Of a stretch of DNA of 64,000 bases, positions 47,219 through 58,745 are shown in pieces (position 1 is the first letter of the stretch; every line of letters begins with the position of its first letter). This DNA is from Engraulis encrasicolus (Eukaryota > Chordata > Actinopteri > Clupeiformes > Engraulidae). The stretch lies in contig NC_085880.1 in assembly GCF_034702125.1 (NCBI RefSeq), positions 42,701,885 to 42,765,884 of the forward strand. The letters run 5' to 3'. Made by a program: the position numbers and the translations under genes. The notes below the pieces were generated by a model that worked only from the letters and a program-made list of their open reading frames with translations, did not search any database and was not told the origin of the DNA.

Positions 47219-48611
47219 TAGCTAGCTTATTTTCACAGTTGTATAACAAGATAGTCTAAATAAGCCATGCACAATACTGACAAATCAACGAAATAAAGTG
47301 CAACTCTATCCTGCGCAATAGAAACAGTGAAAATCAAAACACAAGCAAAACCGCCCCAATTCTGCCCTGCACTACACAGCGCAGTACAACATAACACAAC
47401 ACACAGAAGTCAGTCCAACCCTAGCCTGCATGCAGTACAAATCATCAGACAAGTGAAGGCGAGTCCCAACTCGGGCTGTGCAGAATAAAATACAACATGC
47501 AGCAACACACACAAGACACAGTGCAACCCTGCCTGCCCTGCATAAAACAGCATGGCACAACAGCTAGCTAAATTATTCAATATGACTCAGCAGCAGCTCT
47601 CACAAGCAAAACACACACAATAAAAAATAGTGATGGGATCTTTCGGCTCCCAATCGGCTCCCCATAAATACATATTTTTCGCTTAGAAGTTTCTGGTCTG
47701 CTCCTGTAGTGTTTGTGCTCCTTGACTGCTATTCTGTTCTATCACTCCTGACGACGCTCATTCTGCATCTTGTCCAATTTGGCCAAACAAATTGAACAAA
47801 AAAGTGTTTTCAAATCGTCTGCTCTGTGGGAATTGCAGAGTATATGCACAACAAGAGGGAGGGGGAGAGACAGAGAGGCACCGGAAGATCATAAAAAATG
47901 GGGGAAAAATGAAAAATTTGGCTCCCAAAACGTCTCCCATTGTGGAGCCGGTTCCTGTTGTTCACTTCAAAGAGCCGGCTCTTACAACCAGCTCGTTCGC
48001 GGCTGACACATTCCAATAATAAATAATAATAAAAAATGTAGTTCATTCAAGTCTTGGAGAGTGCTCTGGGACCAAATACCATCTAGATGATGTTAAATCG
48101 ACTCTCTACATGTAGAATTAACACTGCATTGTGGCAAAGCCCATTACATTACATACTGTATTGCACACTACATAAAGCATAGGGGTCCTTGACGTTAGAC
48201 GTCAGGGTGGCGCAAGGACAACTACAGTAATGTCACTATTGTGTGAAGTTGATACATTTATAAATTGTAGGCCTACATGTTTCATTTACATAAAATAGAG
48301 TTTATATAACCCAGCAAAAGTTATAATAATTTAATCCACACAATACTGGCATAATCTGCAGAAGCAGCACCTGACCTCTGACACTATAAGCATCAATGAC
48401 CCATAAGCGTGGGAACATGAATGCAACCAATAGGCCTACATATCAATCGACGGAATTATAAATATAAATGAAACGAGTGATTGATGGTATTTTTCCACGG
48501 CTGTGATTTTCGTGCTGCTGCCCACACCCTAAAAAGTAGAAGTGGAAGAACAAGATCTTAAAAAAAAAAGAAACACCTCGCCATGCGGACACCACCCTGC
48601 CTGTCGCCTGC
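47219..48611. other. FAM83B intron with a possible repeat
   Basis: 47640-48000 holds GGATCTTTCGGCTCCCAATC and AAAGAGCCGGCTCTTACAAC, which look like the diverged ends of one element of about 350 bp. The remainder is unassigned. Confidence 0.35.
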
Positions 48612-48619
48612 CTAACCTC

Positions 48620-48837
48620 CAGGGTTGCCAGATGAGGCAGATGATTTCTAGCCCAAAAAATACTCAGTCCCGTCTGGAAGTACTAAATCCTGCTCAATTT
48701 CAACCAAATCCTATTGATTTCTATGTCCATAAATGTGCAGAAAAACCCACCCAAATGCCCTTTCTACGCTTTTTACCCACAGACAGTCATCCCAAGCAGC
48801 CCAATTGAACGGCAAACTGCCCAATGTGGCAACACTG
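48620..48837. mobile_element. hAT-like miniature element, GTTGCCAG family
   Basis: CAGGGTTGCCAGATGAGGC and ATGTGGCAACACTG ends; flanks CTAACCTC and TTAACCTC differ at one base. Confidence 0.85.
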
Positions 48838-49103
48838 TTAACCTCCACCCTGTAAACTATCAAAATAGCACCGAGGCTCTGAGCATGGCTAATTAATGCT
48901 GTATGGGCTTGTCCTTCATGGACATGCTTCAACACCGGAACGGGACGGATTACGCCCTTTTAACCTGTTAAGAAACTGAGTTATATAAATTTGCGGCTGC
49001 TAGAATGGCAATGACCAAGTCGTGGTGCATTACTAAAGGCCCTGTGCTGTTATGTCATAGTATTGTAGTGCTATGGTAGTTAACTTTCCAATGACTAGAT
49101 TCT

Positions 49104-49330
49104 ATTACAGCGTGCCACTGGAGGCATGGTGTGCATTAAGGGATTATTAGCCTTCACAATTGTTAGCCAAACATTTGTTGTACTCCTGCATTGCTGACGA
49201 TACAAAAGAAGGAATTACAGAAGAATTAGACGAGTATGAGCCGCCTTTGTCTAGCTGACATTTCACTTGAGACTCAGTATCATACAGTGACAGTGACAGC
49301 CAGGTGAGTGTGGCAGGTGTTCATAGACAT
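49104..49330. repeat. Local duplication, copy A
   Basis: Contains CTATTACAGCGTGCCACTGG, AGCCAAACATTTGTTGTACT and GACAGTGACAGCCAGGTGAG. Copy B follows at 49634-49845, about 530 bp away. Confidence 0.85.
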
Positions 49331-49633
49331 AGGCGTGCACAGATAGGGATGAGGTGGTGCTAAAGCAACTGCCCCTTTGCCCTACTGGACAAAAAGTTTT
49401 TGAAAGTTCTGTTTTGTTGTCTTTTTGGTGCATTGTGGTCTTTGTTGACGTGATCATCTAGAAATGCTTGACGTTTAAAAGCGAGTGATAATAATGCCTT
49501 GACACAATCCCTATATAAGGCAGCCAGAAAGTTCAAAATTTCCTCCCAGCACTTGCCCCCCAAGATGTCTGTGTGTTTATATACTTATTCAACACAATGA
49601 TTCAACACTGGCAAGCACAATCAGCATAACTAC

Positions 49634-49845
49634 TATTCTATTACAGCGTGCCACTGGAGGTTATTAGCCTTAGCGATTGTTAGCCAAACATTTGTTGTAC
49701 TCCTGCATGCTGACAATACAAAAGAAGGAATTACAGAAGAATTAGACTATAGAGTATGAGCTACCTTTGTCTAGCTGACATTTCATTTGAGACCTAGTAT
49801 CATACAGTGACAGTGACAGCCAGGTGAGAGTGACAGGTGTTCTGT
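49634..49845. repeat. Local duplication, copy B
   Basis: Same landmarks as copy A, with a short deletion after CACTGGAGG and an extra ACTATAG near the middle. Confidence 0.85.
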
Positions 49846-50215
49846 CCATAGATACTTATTCATGCTTCAACACTGCTGGCAAACGTAGGCCTACACAGCA
49901 TGGCAAAGTCCACCTTGCACACTACGTACACTGTCTCTCTGTCTTGTCCTTTATTGACATTCATTTGAATGGAGAGGCTCTGACCATTTGCATTTACTGT
50001 ATGTATACTTAAGCTTTTGCTCTGCTGTGGACGGGGAGTGGCATTGAGAATGTTTCGATGGGATGTGTATGTTGGGCAAGTTGTTGTTGCAAAAGTTGTT
50101 GGGCAAGAGCTTTCATTATGTAACATATTTTGCAGTCCACTGTTACAGCAATTATGTACAGTTCAACAGGGTCCTAAATGTAATGTAATTTCTTCACCTT
50201 CTATTCCTAAGTGTA

Positions 50216-50880
50216 CAGTAATGTAATGTAATGTAATGTAATGTAATGTAATATATTCACCTCCTGGTCCTAAATGTAATGTAATGTAATATAATGCAAT
50301 GGGGCAGTGGTTAAGGAGTTGGTCTTTCAATACGGAGGTTGTAGGTCCGAATCCCACTGACCGCAAGGCGCCTATCCCCACATTGCTCCAGGGACTGTAA
50401 CCTGAATGACTGCTCTGGATAGAAGTGTCTGCTAAATGTAATGTAATGTCATCACGTTGTGAGCCTAATGTAATGTAATGTAATGTAATGTGGGCCTAGT
50501 GTAATGTAATGTAATGTAATAATGTCCTCACCTCGTGGGCCTCCTGGATGTAATGTAATGTATATTCACCTCGTGGTCCTAAATGTGATGTAGTGTAATG
50601 TAATGTAGTCGTGTAATGTAATGTCCTCCTGGATGTGTTTCCTCATGGCCTCCTTGATGGTGGGGCTGTAGTGTAATGTAGTGTAATGTAATGTAATGTA
50701 GTGTAATGTAATGTAATGTAATGTAGTGTAATGTAATGTGCCTCCTGGATGTGTTTCCTCATGGCCTCCTTGATGGTGGGGCTGTCCATAATGTAATAGG
50801 CTAATGTCATCACCTTGTGGGCCTAATGTAATGTAATGTAGTGTAATATAATGTAATGTAATGTAAATGTAGTGTAATAT
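50216..50880 (+). repeat. TAATG pentamer array mixed with copied exon fragments and a SINE
   Basis: (TAATG)n blocks alternate with pieces of the adjacent FAM83B exon: 50525-50550, 50625-50668 and 50741-50789, plus shorter CACCT(C/T)GTGGGCCT pieces. A tRNA-derived SINE (about 50296-50440; GGTCCGAATCCCACTG B-box, tail AAGTGTCTGCTAAATG) lies in the left part, and its tail TAAATGTAATG may have seeded the array. All of it is intron sequence on the minus strand. Confidence 0.9.
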
Positions 50881-50888
50881 GTGATCAC

Positions 50889-51134
50889 CTCGTGTGCCTC
50901 CTGGATGTGTTTCCTCATGGACTCCTTGATGGTGGGGCTGTCCATGCGTGGCGGGTGGAACAGCAGCTCCACGTGCGTCTGCGTGCCTCCGTGCATGACG
51001 CTGGGCCAGCCCAGCTCCAGGTTGGGGGTCTCCACGTCCGAGTGCGTGGGCCAGTACGTCCCCGACGAGGAGGAGGAGGCCGAGGCAGTGGGGCTGTCAG
51101 CCGGGGAGCCCTCCACTTCCCCCGAGTGGCGGCC
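50889..51134 (-). CDS. fam83b: FAM83B coding exon 2
   Basis: Acceptor TTGCCTCTCCTCCCTGCAG, donor CACGAG|GTGATC. It encodes residues 82-163 in phase 0: [15 protein letters not shown], an Ser-rich link, then [20 protein letters not shown] and [18 protein letters not shown], ending IQEAHE. The SGTYWP and FHPPR segments are signature FAM83 motifs of DUF1669. In the mammalian gene, as I remember it, this sequence is contiguous with the N-terminal exon. Confidence 0.95.
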
Positions 51135-51170
51135 CTGCAGGGAGGAGAGGCAAGATTTATTTGTATAGCG

Positions 51171-51415
51171 CAGTGATTCTCAAACTGTGGGCCGGGGCCC
51201 ACTGGTCGGACCTGAAGGTATTCCAAGTGGGCCTTGAAATCATTTTGTAAAAATCTAAATCATATTTTTGTATGGTTGTTGTTAATTTGTTACAGTTTTA
51301 TTGCTTATTTTTGACTATTTATGTAAGTTTTACTGTTTATTGGGTCAGAGGTGGGCCCCGGATATTTGTGAAAATTTCCAGTGGGCCCCAAGCTGGAAAA
51401 GGTTGGGAACCCCTG
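51171..51415. mobile_element. hAT-like miniature element inside the LINE tail
   Basis: Starts CAGTGATTCTCAAACTGTGG and ends GGTTGGGAACCCCTG; perfect 8-bp duplication GTATAGCG (51163-51170, 51416-51423). It splits the LINE 3' tail motif, so it is younger than the LINE. Confidence 0.92.
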
Positions 51416-51499
51416 GTATAGCGAATTTCATACACAGGTAGGCCTACGATACCAATGTGCTTCATAACAAAAATAAAAGTAAAAAGAAAGGAAACAAGA

Positions 51500-52915
51500 A
51501 AGAATTAAAGCCGCAAGCGGCGATGACGGGCCCTCGCACCTACGTTGCAGGGCCGGGGCATATTGCCAGCGCCCCATCACCATTTTTTGTTTGTCTAAGC
51601 CAGATACACAAAACTTACTTTCAAGCAACATGTATTATATGCATACATGTGTGCGTTTTAAAATGCCAAAAAAGTCAAAATATGTCACTTCCTGTTGGGC
51701 GTGGCCATATCGTTGTATGGACTTTATTGTGAGCCTTAGTGAGATACACATCTTAAAAAAACTCCCAAGTCTGTAGCTCAAAGTAGATGTTGGCCCCGCC
51801 CCTAAACGTGTTTGGGGGTGTGGCCTCAATTTCAGGCAAATACAAAAGTCAGTATTCATTATATGCATACATGTGTGCGTTTGCACGGTTTTAAAACACT
51901 CCAAACTGAAATGGTGGCCAACTTCCTGTTTTAAAATGACAAAAAAGTCAAAATATGTCACTTCCTGTTGGGCGTGGCCATATCGTTGCATGGACTTTAT
52001 TGTGCGCCTTAGTGAGATACACAACTTTAAGAAACTCCCGAGTCTGTAGCTCAAAGTAGAGGTTGGCCCCGCCCCTAAACTTCCTGTTGGGCGTGGCCAT
52101 ATCGTTGTATGGACTTTATTATGCGCCTTAGTGAGATACACACCTTAAAAAAACTCCCGAGTCTGTAGCTCAAAGTATATGTTGGCCCCGGCCCTAAACG
52201 CATTTGGGGGCGTGGCCTCGTACCCGCGCTCCATCAGGGGTTAAGATTCTGCGTCTGACTAGTGGTGGGAATCTCCAATGTGTTTACCAAGTGGCGTAAG
52301 TGTCCGACCACCGGAAAAACCCAATTTATATACCCAAATTCATTGAGCCGCCATCTTGTCAAATTACGAGATATCAAAAATTCCTTTGCAATATATTATC
52401 GTCAATGCCTTGAGGTCATGTCCACCGAATATGAAGTCAATACGATGTACGGTGTAGGACAAGTACGTTAAAGTCCGAAACAAATGCCAAAAAATTCCAA
52501 AAAGTGCCAAAAAAGTAAAAATATCTCACTTCCTGTTGGGCGTGGCCATATCGTTGTATTGGACTTTATTATGCGCCTTAGTGAGATACACATTTTAAAA
52601 AAACTCCCGAGTCTCTAGCTCAAAGTATATGTTGGCCCCACCCCTAGACGCGTTTGGGGGCGTGGCGTCGTCCCCGTGTCCCATCAGGGGTTGATATTCG
52701 GTGCCTGAGTAGCGGTGGCTATCTCCGATCTGTGTACCAAGTGGCGTAAGTGTCCGAGCACCGGAAGTACCTGAAAAATGGCCCAACGTGGCTAAATACC
52801 AAGGGAGAATAATAATAATAATAATAATAATCCTTAGGAAAACAATAGGGCTTCGCACCGAGAGGGCGAAGGGCCACCGCGTGGCCCTTGCACTTCGGTG
52901 CTCGGGCCCTAATTA
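51500..52915. repeat. Dispersed repeat, AAGCCGCAAGCGGCGATGAC family
   Basis: It starts TTAAAGCCGCAAGCGGCGAT and ends CGGTGCTCGGGCCCTAATT, with AATT at both borders. Inside, CACTTCCTGTTGGGCGTGGC recurs four times as diverged internal repeats, and CTCCCGAGTCTGTAGCTCAA recurs with it. Its superfamily is not assigned. Confidence 0.75.
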
Positions 52916-53188
52916 GAGTCAAAGAAAATTAAAACATTAAGGCAGCAGCATAGTTGCAGTACGTTTTTGACCATTTCCTACACAGTGTACCTTTAAAGCA
53001 AAAAGTTAGAGTAAAGTAATTAAAATGAAATAATAATAAATAATAAATATAATAAATCATAATAATAATAAAAATAAAAATAGAAATAAAAACATATCCT
53101 TTAGAGCTACCTGGGGAAATCATCTGAGTACAGCTTCGTCCCTAGTTTAGATTTAAAGCTATCAATAGTGGGTGTATTTTGTACATGC

Positions 53189-53474
53189 CTGTGACGAGGA
53201 CGGAGGCTTGCCATTCTCCGTGCCGCGGACGATGAGGGCGCGTTCGGCCTCGGCCAGGAAGTCTCCGATCTGCTCGGCCTTGAGGGCGTCTCGGTAGGCG
53301 TCATGGCCGCCGCTGACCAGGGCGTCGATGGCCAGACGGTACGCCTCCTTGTAGTGCGGCTGCACAAAGTCCTCGTCGGGAGCGAAGTCATCTTTTAGAG
53401 AGGAGAGCATGGAGAGAGGCGCCTCCAGCATGACGGACGGACAGACAGATGGTGGTGTCTCGAGTTTTTTTCAG
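53189..53474 (-). CDS. fam83b: FAM83B coding exon 1 (N-terminus) with 5' UTR part
   Basis: ATG at 53431 opens 81 codons: SMLSSLKDDFAPDEDFVQPH, then YKEAYRLAIDALVSGG and EQIGDFLAEAERALIV, ending KPPSSSQ at 53189. The pattern MLSSL...PHYKE.YR.AIDAL...DFL is the FAM83B N-terminus. A likely acceptor (CTGTTTCCACTGTGACTTCTAG) at 53475 gives a 43-base 5' UTR within this exon; an untranslated exon would then lie upstream. The only donor that keeps phase with the next exon at a good consensus is GC: TCACAG|GCATGT. A GT further on (ATGTACAA) would break the frame. Confidence 0.92.
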
Positions 53475-53660
53475 CTAGAAGTCACAGTGGAAACAGAAGA
53501 TGGGAGCAAGAAAAAAAAGATTCAAGGCCACCTGATGATGAAGCGCAAAAAAGAAATCTAGATTTAATTTATCAAACACAAGCAGGTCATTGGAGTGCTT
53601 CTGGGTCTTCTTCACCTTTTTCCTTGGTGCTCATCAGTGTAGGGGCTCTCAAACTTGGTC

Positions 53661-53812
53661 CAGGTAGACAAATGCTGAGGCACTCAAGGTTGTAATTTTT
53701 TACTTTTCATACGCTTTGAAGAAGGCCATAAGGGTCGAAACGCGTAGGCATTGTAGCCAAATAAAAAAGTAAAAAATTGCAACCTTGAGTGCCTCAGAAT
53801 TTGTCTACCTGG
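53661..53812. mobile_element. Foldback element with about 48-bp inverted arms
   Basis: CCAGGTAGACAAATGCTGAG with ACTCAAGGTTGTAATTTTTT on the left is inverted on the right (53763-53812). The short centre carries GGGTCGAAACGCGTAGGC. No target duplication was found. Confidence 0.75.
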
Positions 53813-53821
53813 ATTAAATTT

Positions 53822-54004
53822 AATTTATTTCAAAAACATTTGTTGGGTTTTTTTGGCCTTTATTTGAGACAGGACAGTGAAGACGTGGACAGGAAGTGCA
53901 TGGGGAGAGAAACGGGGAAGGCCCAGCAAATGACCCGGCTGGAATTGAACCCGGGTTGTCAGCATTGTAACCCTGTGCCCTACTGTTAGGCCACGGCAGG
54001 GACA
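53822..54004 (-). mobile_element. tRNA-derived SINE, inverted
   Basis: On the minus strand: GTCCCTGCCGTGGCCTAACA head, CAACCCGGGTTCAATTCC B-box, tail ACTGTCCTGTCTCAAATAAA followed by GGCC and an A-rich end. Confidence 0.8.
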
Positions 54005-55004
54005 ATATTCATAAAGAACTTTGCAAACAACATTTTGGACATCCATTTCCTGGTATACACCACTTTTGATTTCCAACAACTTCGCTGAGGGTATTACTTC
54101 CACTTAAGCTACATGTCTGTCTGATGTGAATCAGTTCTACAAATACAGTATGTTTGTAGCTGTGGTGTGGTACATAGTCACATAAGTCACACTATGCCAC
54201 CAGTGGAATGCTGTCATAGTCATTGAAAAGGTTTTACTACCATAGCACCAAACTGCTATAACATTACACAGTGCGTTTAGCAACGACAACTTGGTCCTTG
54301 CCATTTTTGTAACAGCCAATTTATAACAGGAGCCGTGTTTTAAAGGGTTAAACACTATATAACCGGCCGCTGACTACTAATTCTTTAGTAATGACATGTC
54401 AAATATTTTGTGAGAGATTTAGTTGTCTCTTGTTATGTCATATCCATCAGCTGACCCTATAGCCTATAAAAGGGAGCACAGTAGACTCTACATCAGCTTT
54501 AGTATGAAAAAATACAGTTTTAATTCGACACTTACAGTGTTCATTTAGCAACTTCTAGATTGTATTTGGTTCCAAAGAACAATGTATGTGATGAATTAAC
54601 ATTGTTTTTTATTACTGTGTACGGACATCAGGGGAGAATGACCAGACGACAGCATGTGATGAATGGAGGAGAGAGGGGGGGGGGGGCTGGGGGGGGGTGA
54701 GATCTTGGTGGGGCACCTGATCAAAGACATTGACCGTAATCAACATGAGCATCATCGAGTCTATCTTAAGGTGACCTTGAGCGATATTTAAACTGGGGGA
54801 GAGGAGAGGAGGAGGAGGAGGTGGTGGTGGTGGTTCATCAAGCCCCATCTCCTGCTCTCAGCTTTTAGCACTGCAATCAGCTACCAGACCCTCAGTCATA
54901 ACAGACCCTCAACATTATTGCCATCCAATGGCCATCAGGAGTTTAGAGTAATGGGTTAGCGTCATAACCGATGGGCTGGAATCTTTGGGCCTCCCTTTTA
55001 TTTT
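54005..55004. other. FAM83B 5' intron/flank, unannotated
   Basis: Mostly AT-rich. A G-run (about 54675-54700) and a GGAGGTGGTGGTGG purine tract (about 54800-54832) are simple sequence. No exon was supported. Confidence 0.35.
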
Positions 55005-55312
55005 TTAACCCATTGATGCTTGATGTTGCGTTAAGCAACATTGGCCCTGGCGCCTGGAGCTGCATTACGCAACATTCAGGCTCATGAGATTTGAGACAAC
55101 TTTGTTAAAAATCTCTGTTTGTTTGAGATCAATGAACACATTCTAATGACAGGTGAGAGTCTTAGTGTTTAAATGCAACTTAGTGCATATTTTTATGTGC
55201 TTCAGAAGCTGAGATATCTAGATTTTTATAGGTTGACGGCAGCTTTTCTAAAAAAGGGCTCAGGCATTCAGCACTCTTTTTTGCTGGTGCCTTAGGCGTC
55301 ATTGGGTGAATG
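55005..55312. mobile_element. piggyBac-like miniature element, copy 1
   Basis: It starts TTAACCCATTGATGC and ends ATTGGG; the right TTAA is decayed. It shares CATTCAGGCTC.TGAGAT and TGAACACATTCTAATG with copies at 58746 and 60340. Confidence 0.65.
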
Positions 55313-55348
55313 CTAAATTGAGCTGACTTTGACGATTCTCCAGCATAG

Positions 55349-55552
<204 letters not shown>

Positions 55553-55663
55553 ACTGAGCAGGGCCGCTCACAGGTTTGGCTGGGCCCGGGACCCAGTACA
55601 TACAACGCAAAGAGGATCCAATTCTGGCCCCCCTCTCTTCCTGGGACAAGTTGGAGGGTAAGG

Positions 55664-55915
55664 TGTTCCTCTACACAGGGTTAAGGCTAGGGCTAGGGTA
55701 AGATGTTATACATAGGGTTAAGGTGAGGGCTAGGGCAAGGTGTTTCTCTACACAAGGTTAAGGTGAGGGCTAGGGTAAGGTGTTTCTCTACACAGGGTTA
55801 AGGTGAGGGCTAGGGCAAGGTGTTTCTCTACACAAGGTTAAGGTGAGGGCTAGGGTAAGGTGTTTCTCTACACAGGGTTAAGGTGAGGGCTAGGGTAAGG
55901 TGTTCCTCTACAGTA
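55664..55915 (+). repeat. 39-bp minisatellite, left part
   Basis: Repeated unit AGGGTTAAGGTGAGGGCTAG then GGTAAGGTGTTTCTCTACAC, about six copies. It resumes at 56877-56968 and again at 57363-57395 after two insertions. Confidence 0.9.
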
Positions 55916-56804
55916 CATTTAGTACATTCAAAATTCTGCGGCAAGAATCCTAACAAGAACCAGAATGAGAGAGCGCATCACTCCTGTCTTGGCAGACCTG
56001 CACTAGTTACCTGTCTCATACAGAATCGACTTTAAGATTCTGCAGACAGTATTTAAAGCATTAAATGGACTTGCCCCTAGTTATATCTCTGACATGCTGT
56101 CTTTTTATGCCCCTGCTCGAGCTCTCAGGTCCACTGATGCCAAGTTGCTAAGGACCCCCACCCCCCCCGCAAAAGAAGATTGGCGACGCCGAGTTCGTTT
56201 GCTATGCGCCCAAGAGATGGAACGCCCTCCCCATCGAGATCCGATCAGCCAGCTCCGTCGACTCATTCAAGAAGCAGCTGAAGACCCACCTTTTCATCCT
56301 TGCCAACTCCTAGCTGCCAAGGCGTCACAGTGTCCCAGCTGCCGCAGCGTCCTTACTGCTCACAACCAGCCCTGGCAGGGGGCTCCCCTAGGTGGCCGCT
56401 GGTCTCTGCCTGAGGTTTCTTCCTGGCTATAGGGTTTTTTTCCTCAGACCTCATTGAGTTTTTTTTCCCCCTACAAACTATGATTCAAGCGAAAGGGAGT
56501 TTTTCCTCACCCCTGATGCCACCAGGGGCCGCATCTGAGCGCCCAATCTCTGTGTGACTATCTATGACTTATGCTAGACCCAGCCGCTATGGACCTTACG
56601 CATCTAAGAATCCCGGTCCTAACCTACATTGACCCTATGACTCTACGATCTCTTTCTATCTCTTCTTCCTCTGCCTTCCTGCTTTCTCTGCCTCTCCTCT
56701 CTTCCTCTCCTTTTATATCCACCTCTAACAATTATATTATTTTTTCTCATTTATTAAGCACTTTGAGTTGCATCCCTTGTATGATACAGTGCTATACAAA
56801 TACA

Positions 56805-56852
<48 letters not shown>

Positions 56853-56876
56853 ATTAATATTATTATTATTATTGAG
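55916..56876 (+). mobile_element. 5'-truncated L2/CR1-like LINE
   Basis: The ORF end encodes NSAARILTRTRMRERITPVL, LHxLPVSYRIDFKILQ, then AMRPRDG and SVDSFKKQLKTHLF in changing frames because of indels and one stop. The 3' UTR has GAGGTTTCTTCCTGGCTATA, GGAGTTTTTCCTCACCCCTG and GTGCTATACAAATAC before a (TTA)n tail at 56806-56870. No reverse-transcriptase core is present; it cannot be active. Confidence 0.88.
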
Positions 56877-56968
56877 TTTAGGGCTAGGGTAAGGTGTTCA
56901 TCTACAGTACTTAGGGTTAAGGTTAGGCTAGGGTAAGGTGTCTACATGGGGTTAAGGTTAGGCTAGGG
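56877..56968 (+). repeat. 39-bp minisatellite, middle part
   Basis: Same GGGCTAGGGTAAGGTGTTC units as the array left of the LINE, showing that the LINE inserted into the array. Confidence 0.8.
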
Positions 56969-57362
56969 TAAGCAGGCGTTGGGGAGCTCTAGGAGCGTTA
57001 AGAAGGATACAACTGAGAGGGGGCGGTGCTTACAGTAGTTGCCATTGGGGGGCATTAGTCCATTAAATTTTTTGATACTAAGGAGGACGTTGTCAGGCTT
57101 ATGATGAGGTAAAGGGGGCATTGGCAGGCTTGTGATGAGGCCAGGGGGTGTTGGGAGGCTTGTGATGAGGCCAAGGAGGTGTTGGGAGGCTTGTGATGAG
57201 GCAAGGGGGTGTTGGGAGGCTTGTGATGAGGTAAAGGGGGCATTGGCAGGCTTGTGATGAGGCCAGGGGGTGTTGGGAGGCTTGTGATGAGGCCAAGGAG
57301 GTGTTGGGAGGCTTGTGATGAGGCCAAGGGGACATTTGTTCAAAAAAGGTTGAGAACCACTG
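56963..57362 (-). mobile_element. Partial hAT-like element with an internal 31-bp minisatellite
   Basis: On the minus strand it starts CAGTGGTTCTCAACCTTTTT and contains CAACTGTAAGCACC-side sequence like 2880-3116 (inverse of GAAGGATACA.CTGAGAGGGG). Its middle is replaced by about eight units of GGCTTGTGATGAGGCCAAGG + GGGTGTTGGGA (57085-57330). One end is missing. Confidence 0.7.
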
Positions 57363-57494
57363 GTATAGGGTTAAGGTTAGGGCTAGGGTAAGGTGAGCCT
57401 CTGCAATTTGTTTTACAGACAATGCAGACAGGTCGCTTTCTGTTTTCTTTCTTGTTTTGTCTCCCCCCCCTTCCCCTTCTCTCTTTTCTGCTTT

Positions 57495-58745
<1,251 letters not shown>

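Larger units (their letters stand above)
51135..53188 (-). mobile_element. FAM83B intron made largely of a LINE fragment and later insertions
   Basis: Just inside the donor the minus strand reads NTPTIDSFKSKLGTKLYSDD, ending at a stop near 53110, which resembles the C-terminus of an L2/CR1-like LINE reverse-transcriptase ORF. Just inside the acceptor is a LINE-type 3' tail, TATGAAAT.CGCTATAC plus AAATAAATCTTGCC. Between them lie a repeat of 1.4 kb (about 51500-52915) and a hAT-like element (51171-51415). The donor is GC (CAG|GCATGT), the acceptor AG. Confidence 0.75.
31873..53474 (-). other. fam83b: FAM83B gene, coding part (five coding exons)
   Basis: Coding exons on the minus strand: 53189-53431, 50889-51134, 43356-43520, 36300-36424 and 31873-34156. 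Lengths 243, 246, 165, 125 and 2284 add up to 1,021 codons including the stop, with matching phases at each join. All introns are GT-AG except the first coding intron, which reads GC-AG. Order, domain content and a C-terminus ending GNLINKKT fit FAM83B best among the eight FAM83 genes. FAM83 proteins carry an N-terminal DUF1669 domain with a pseudo-phospholipase-D fold that anchors casein kinase 1; FAM83B is linked to EGFR/RAS-MAPK signalling in mammals. Confidence 0.93.

Noticed and set aside
50823..51116. Start codon of a short FAM83B isoform in exon 2
   Set aside because: The apparent start is a GTG (Val) codon; the frame continues upstream to a good splice acceptor.
53107..53391. Separate 94-codon minus-strand gene
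   Set aside because: Its first part is a frame shadow of FAM83B exon 1; its end is the LINE remnant used in the intron finding.
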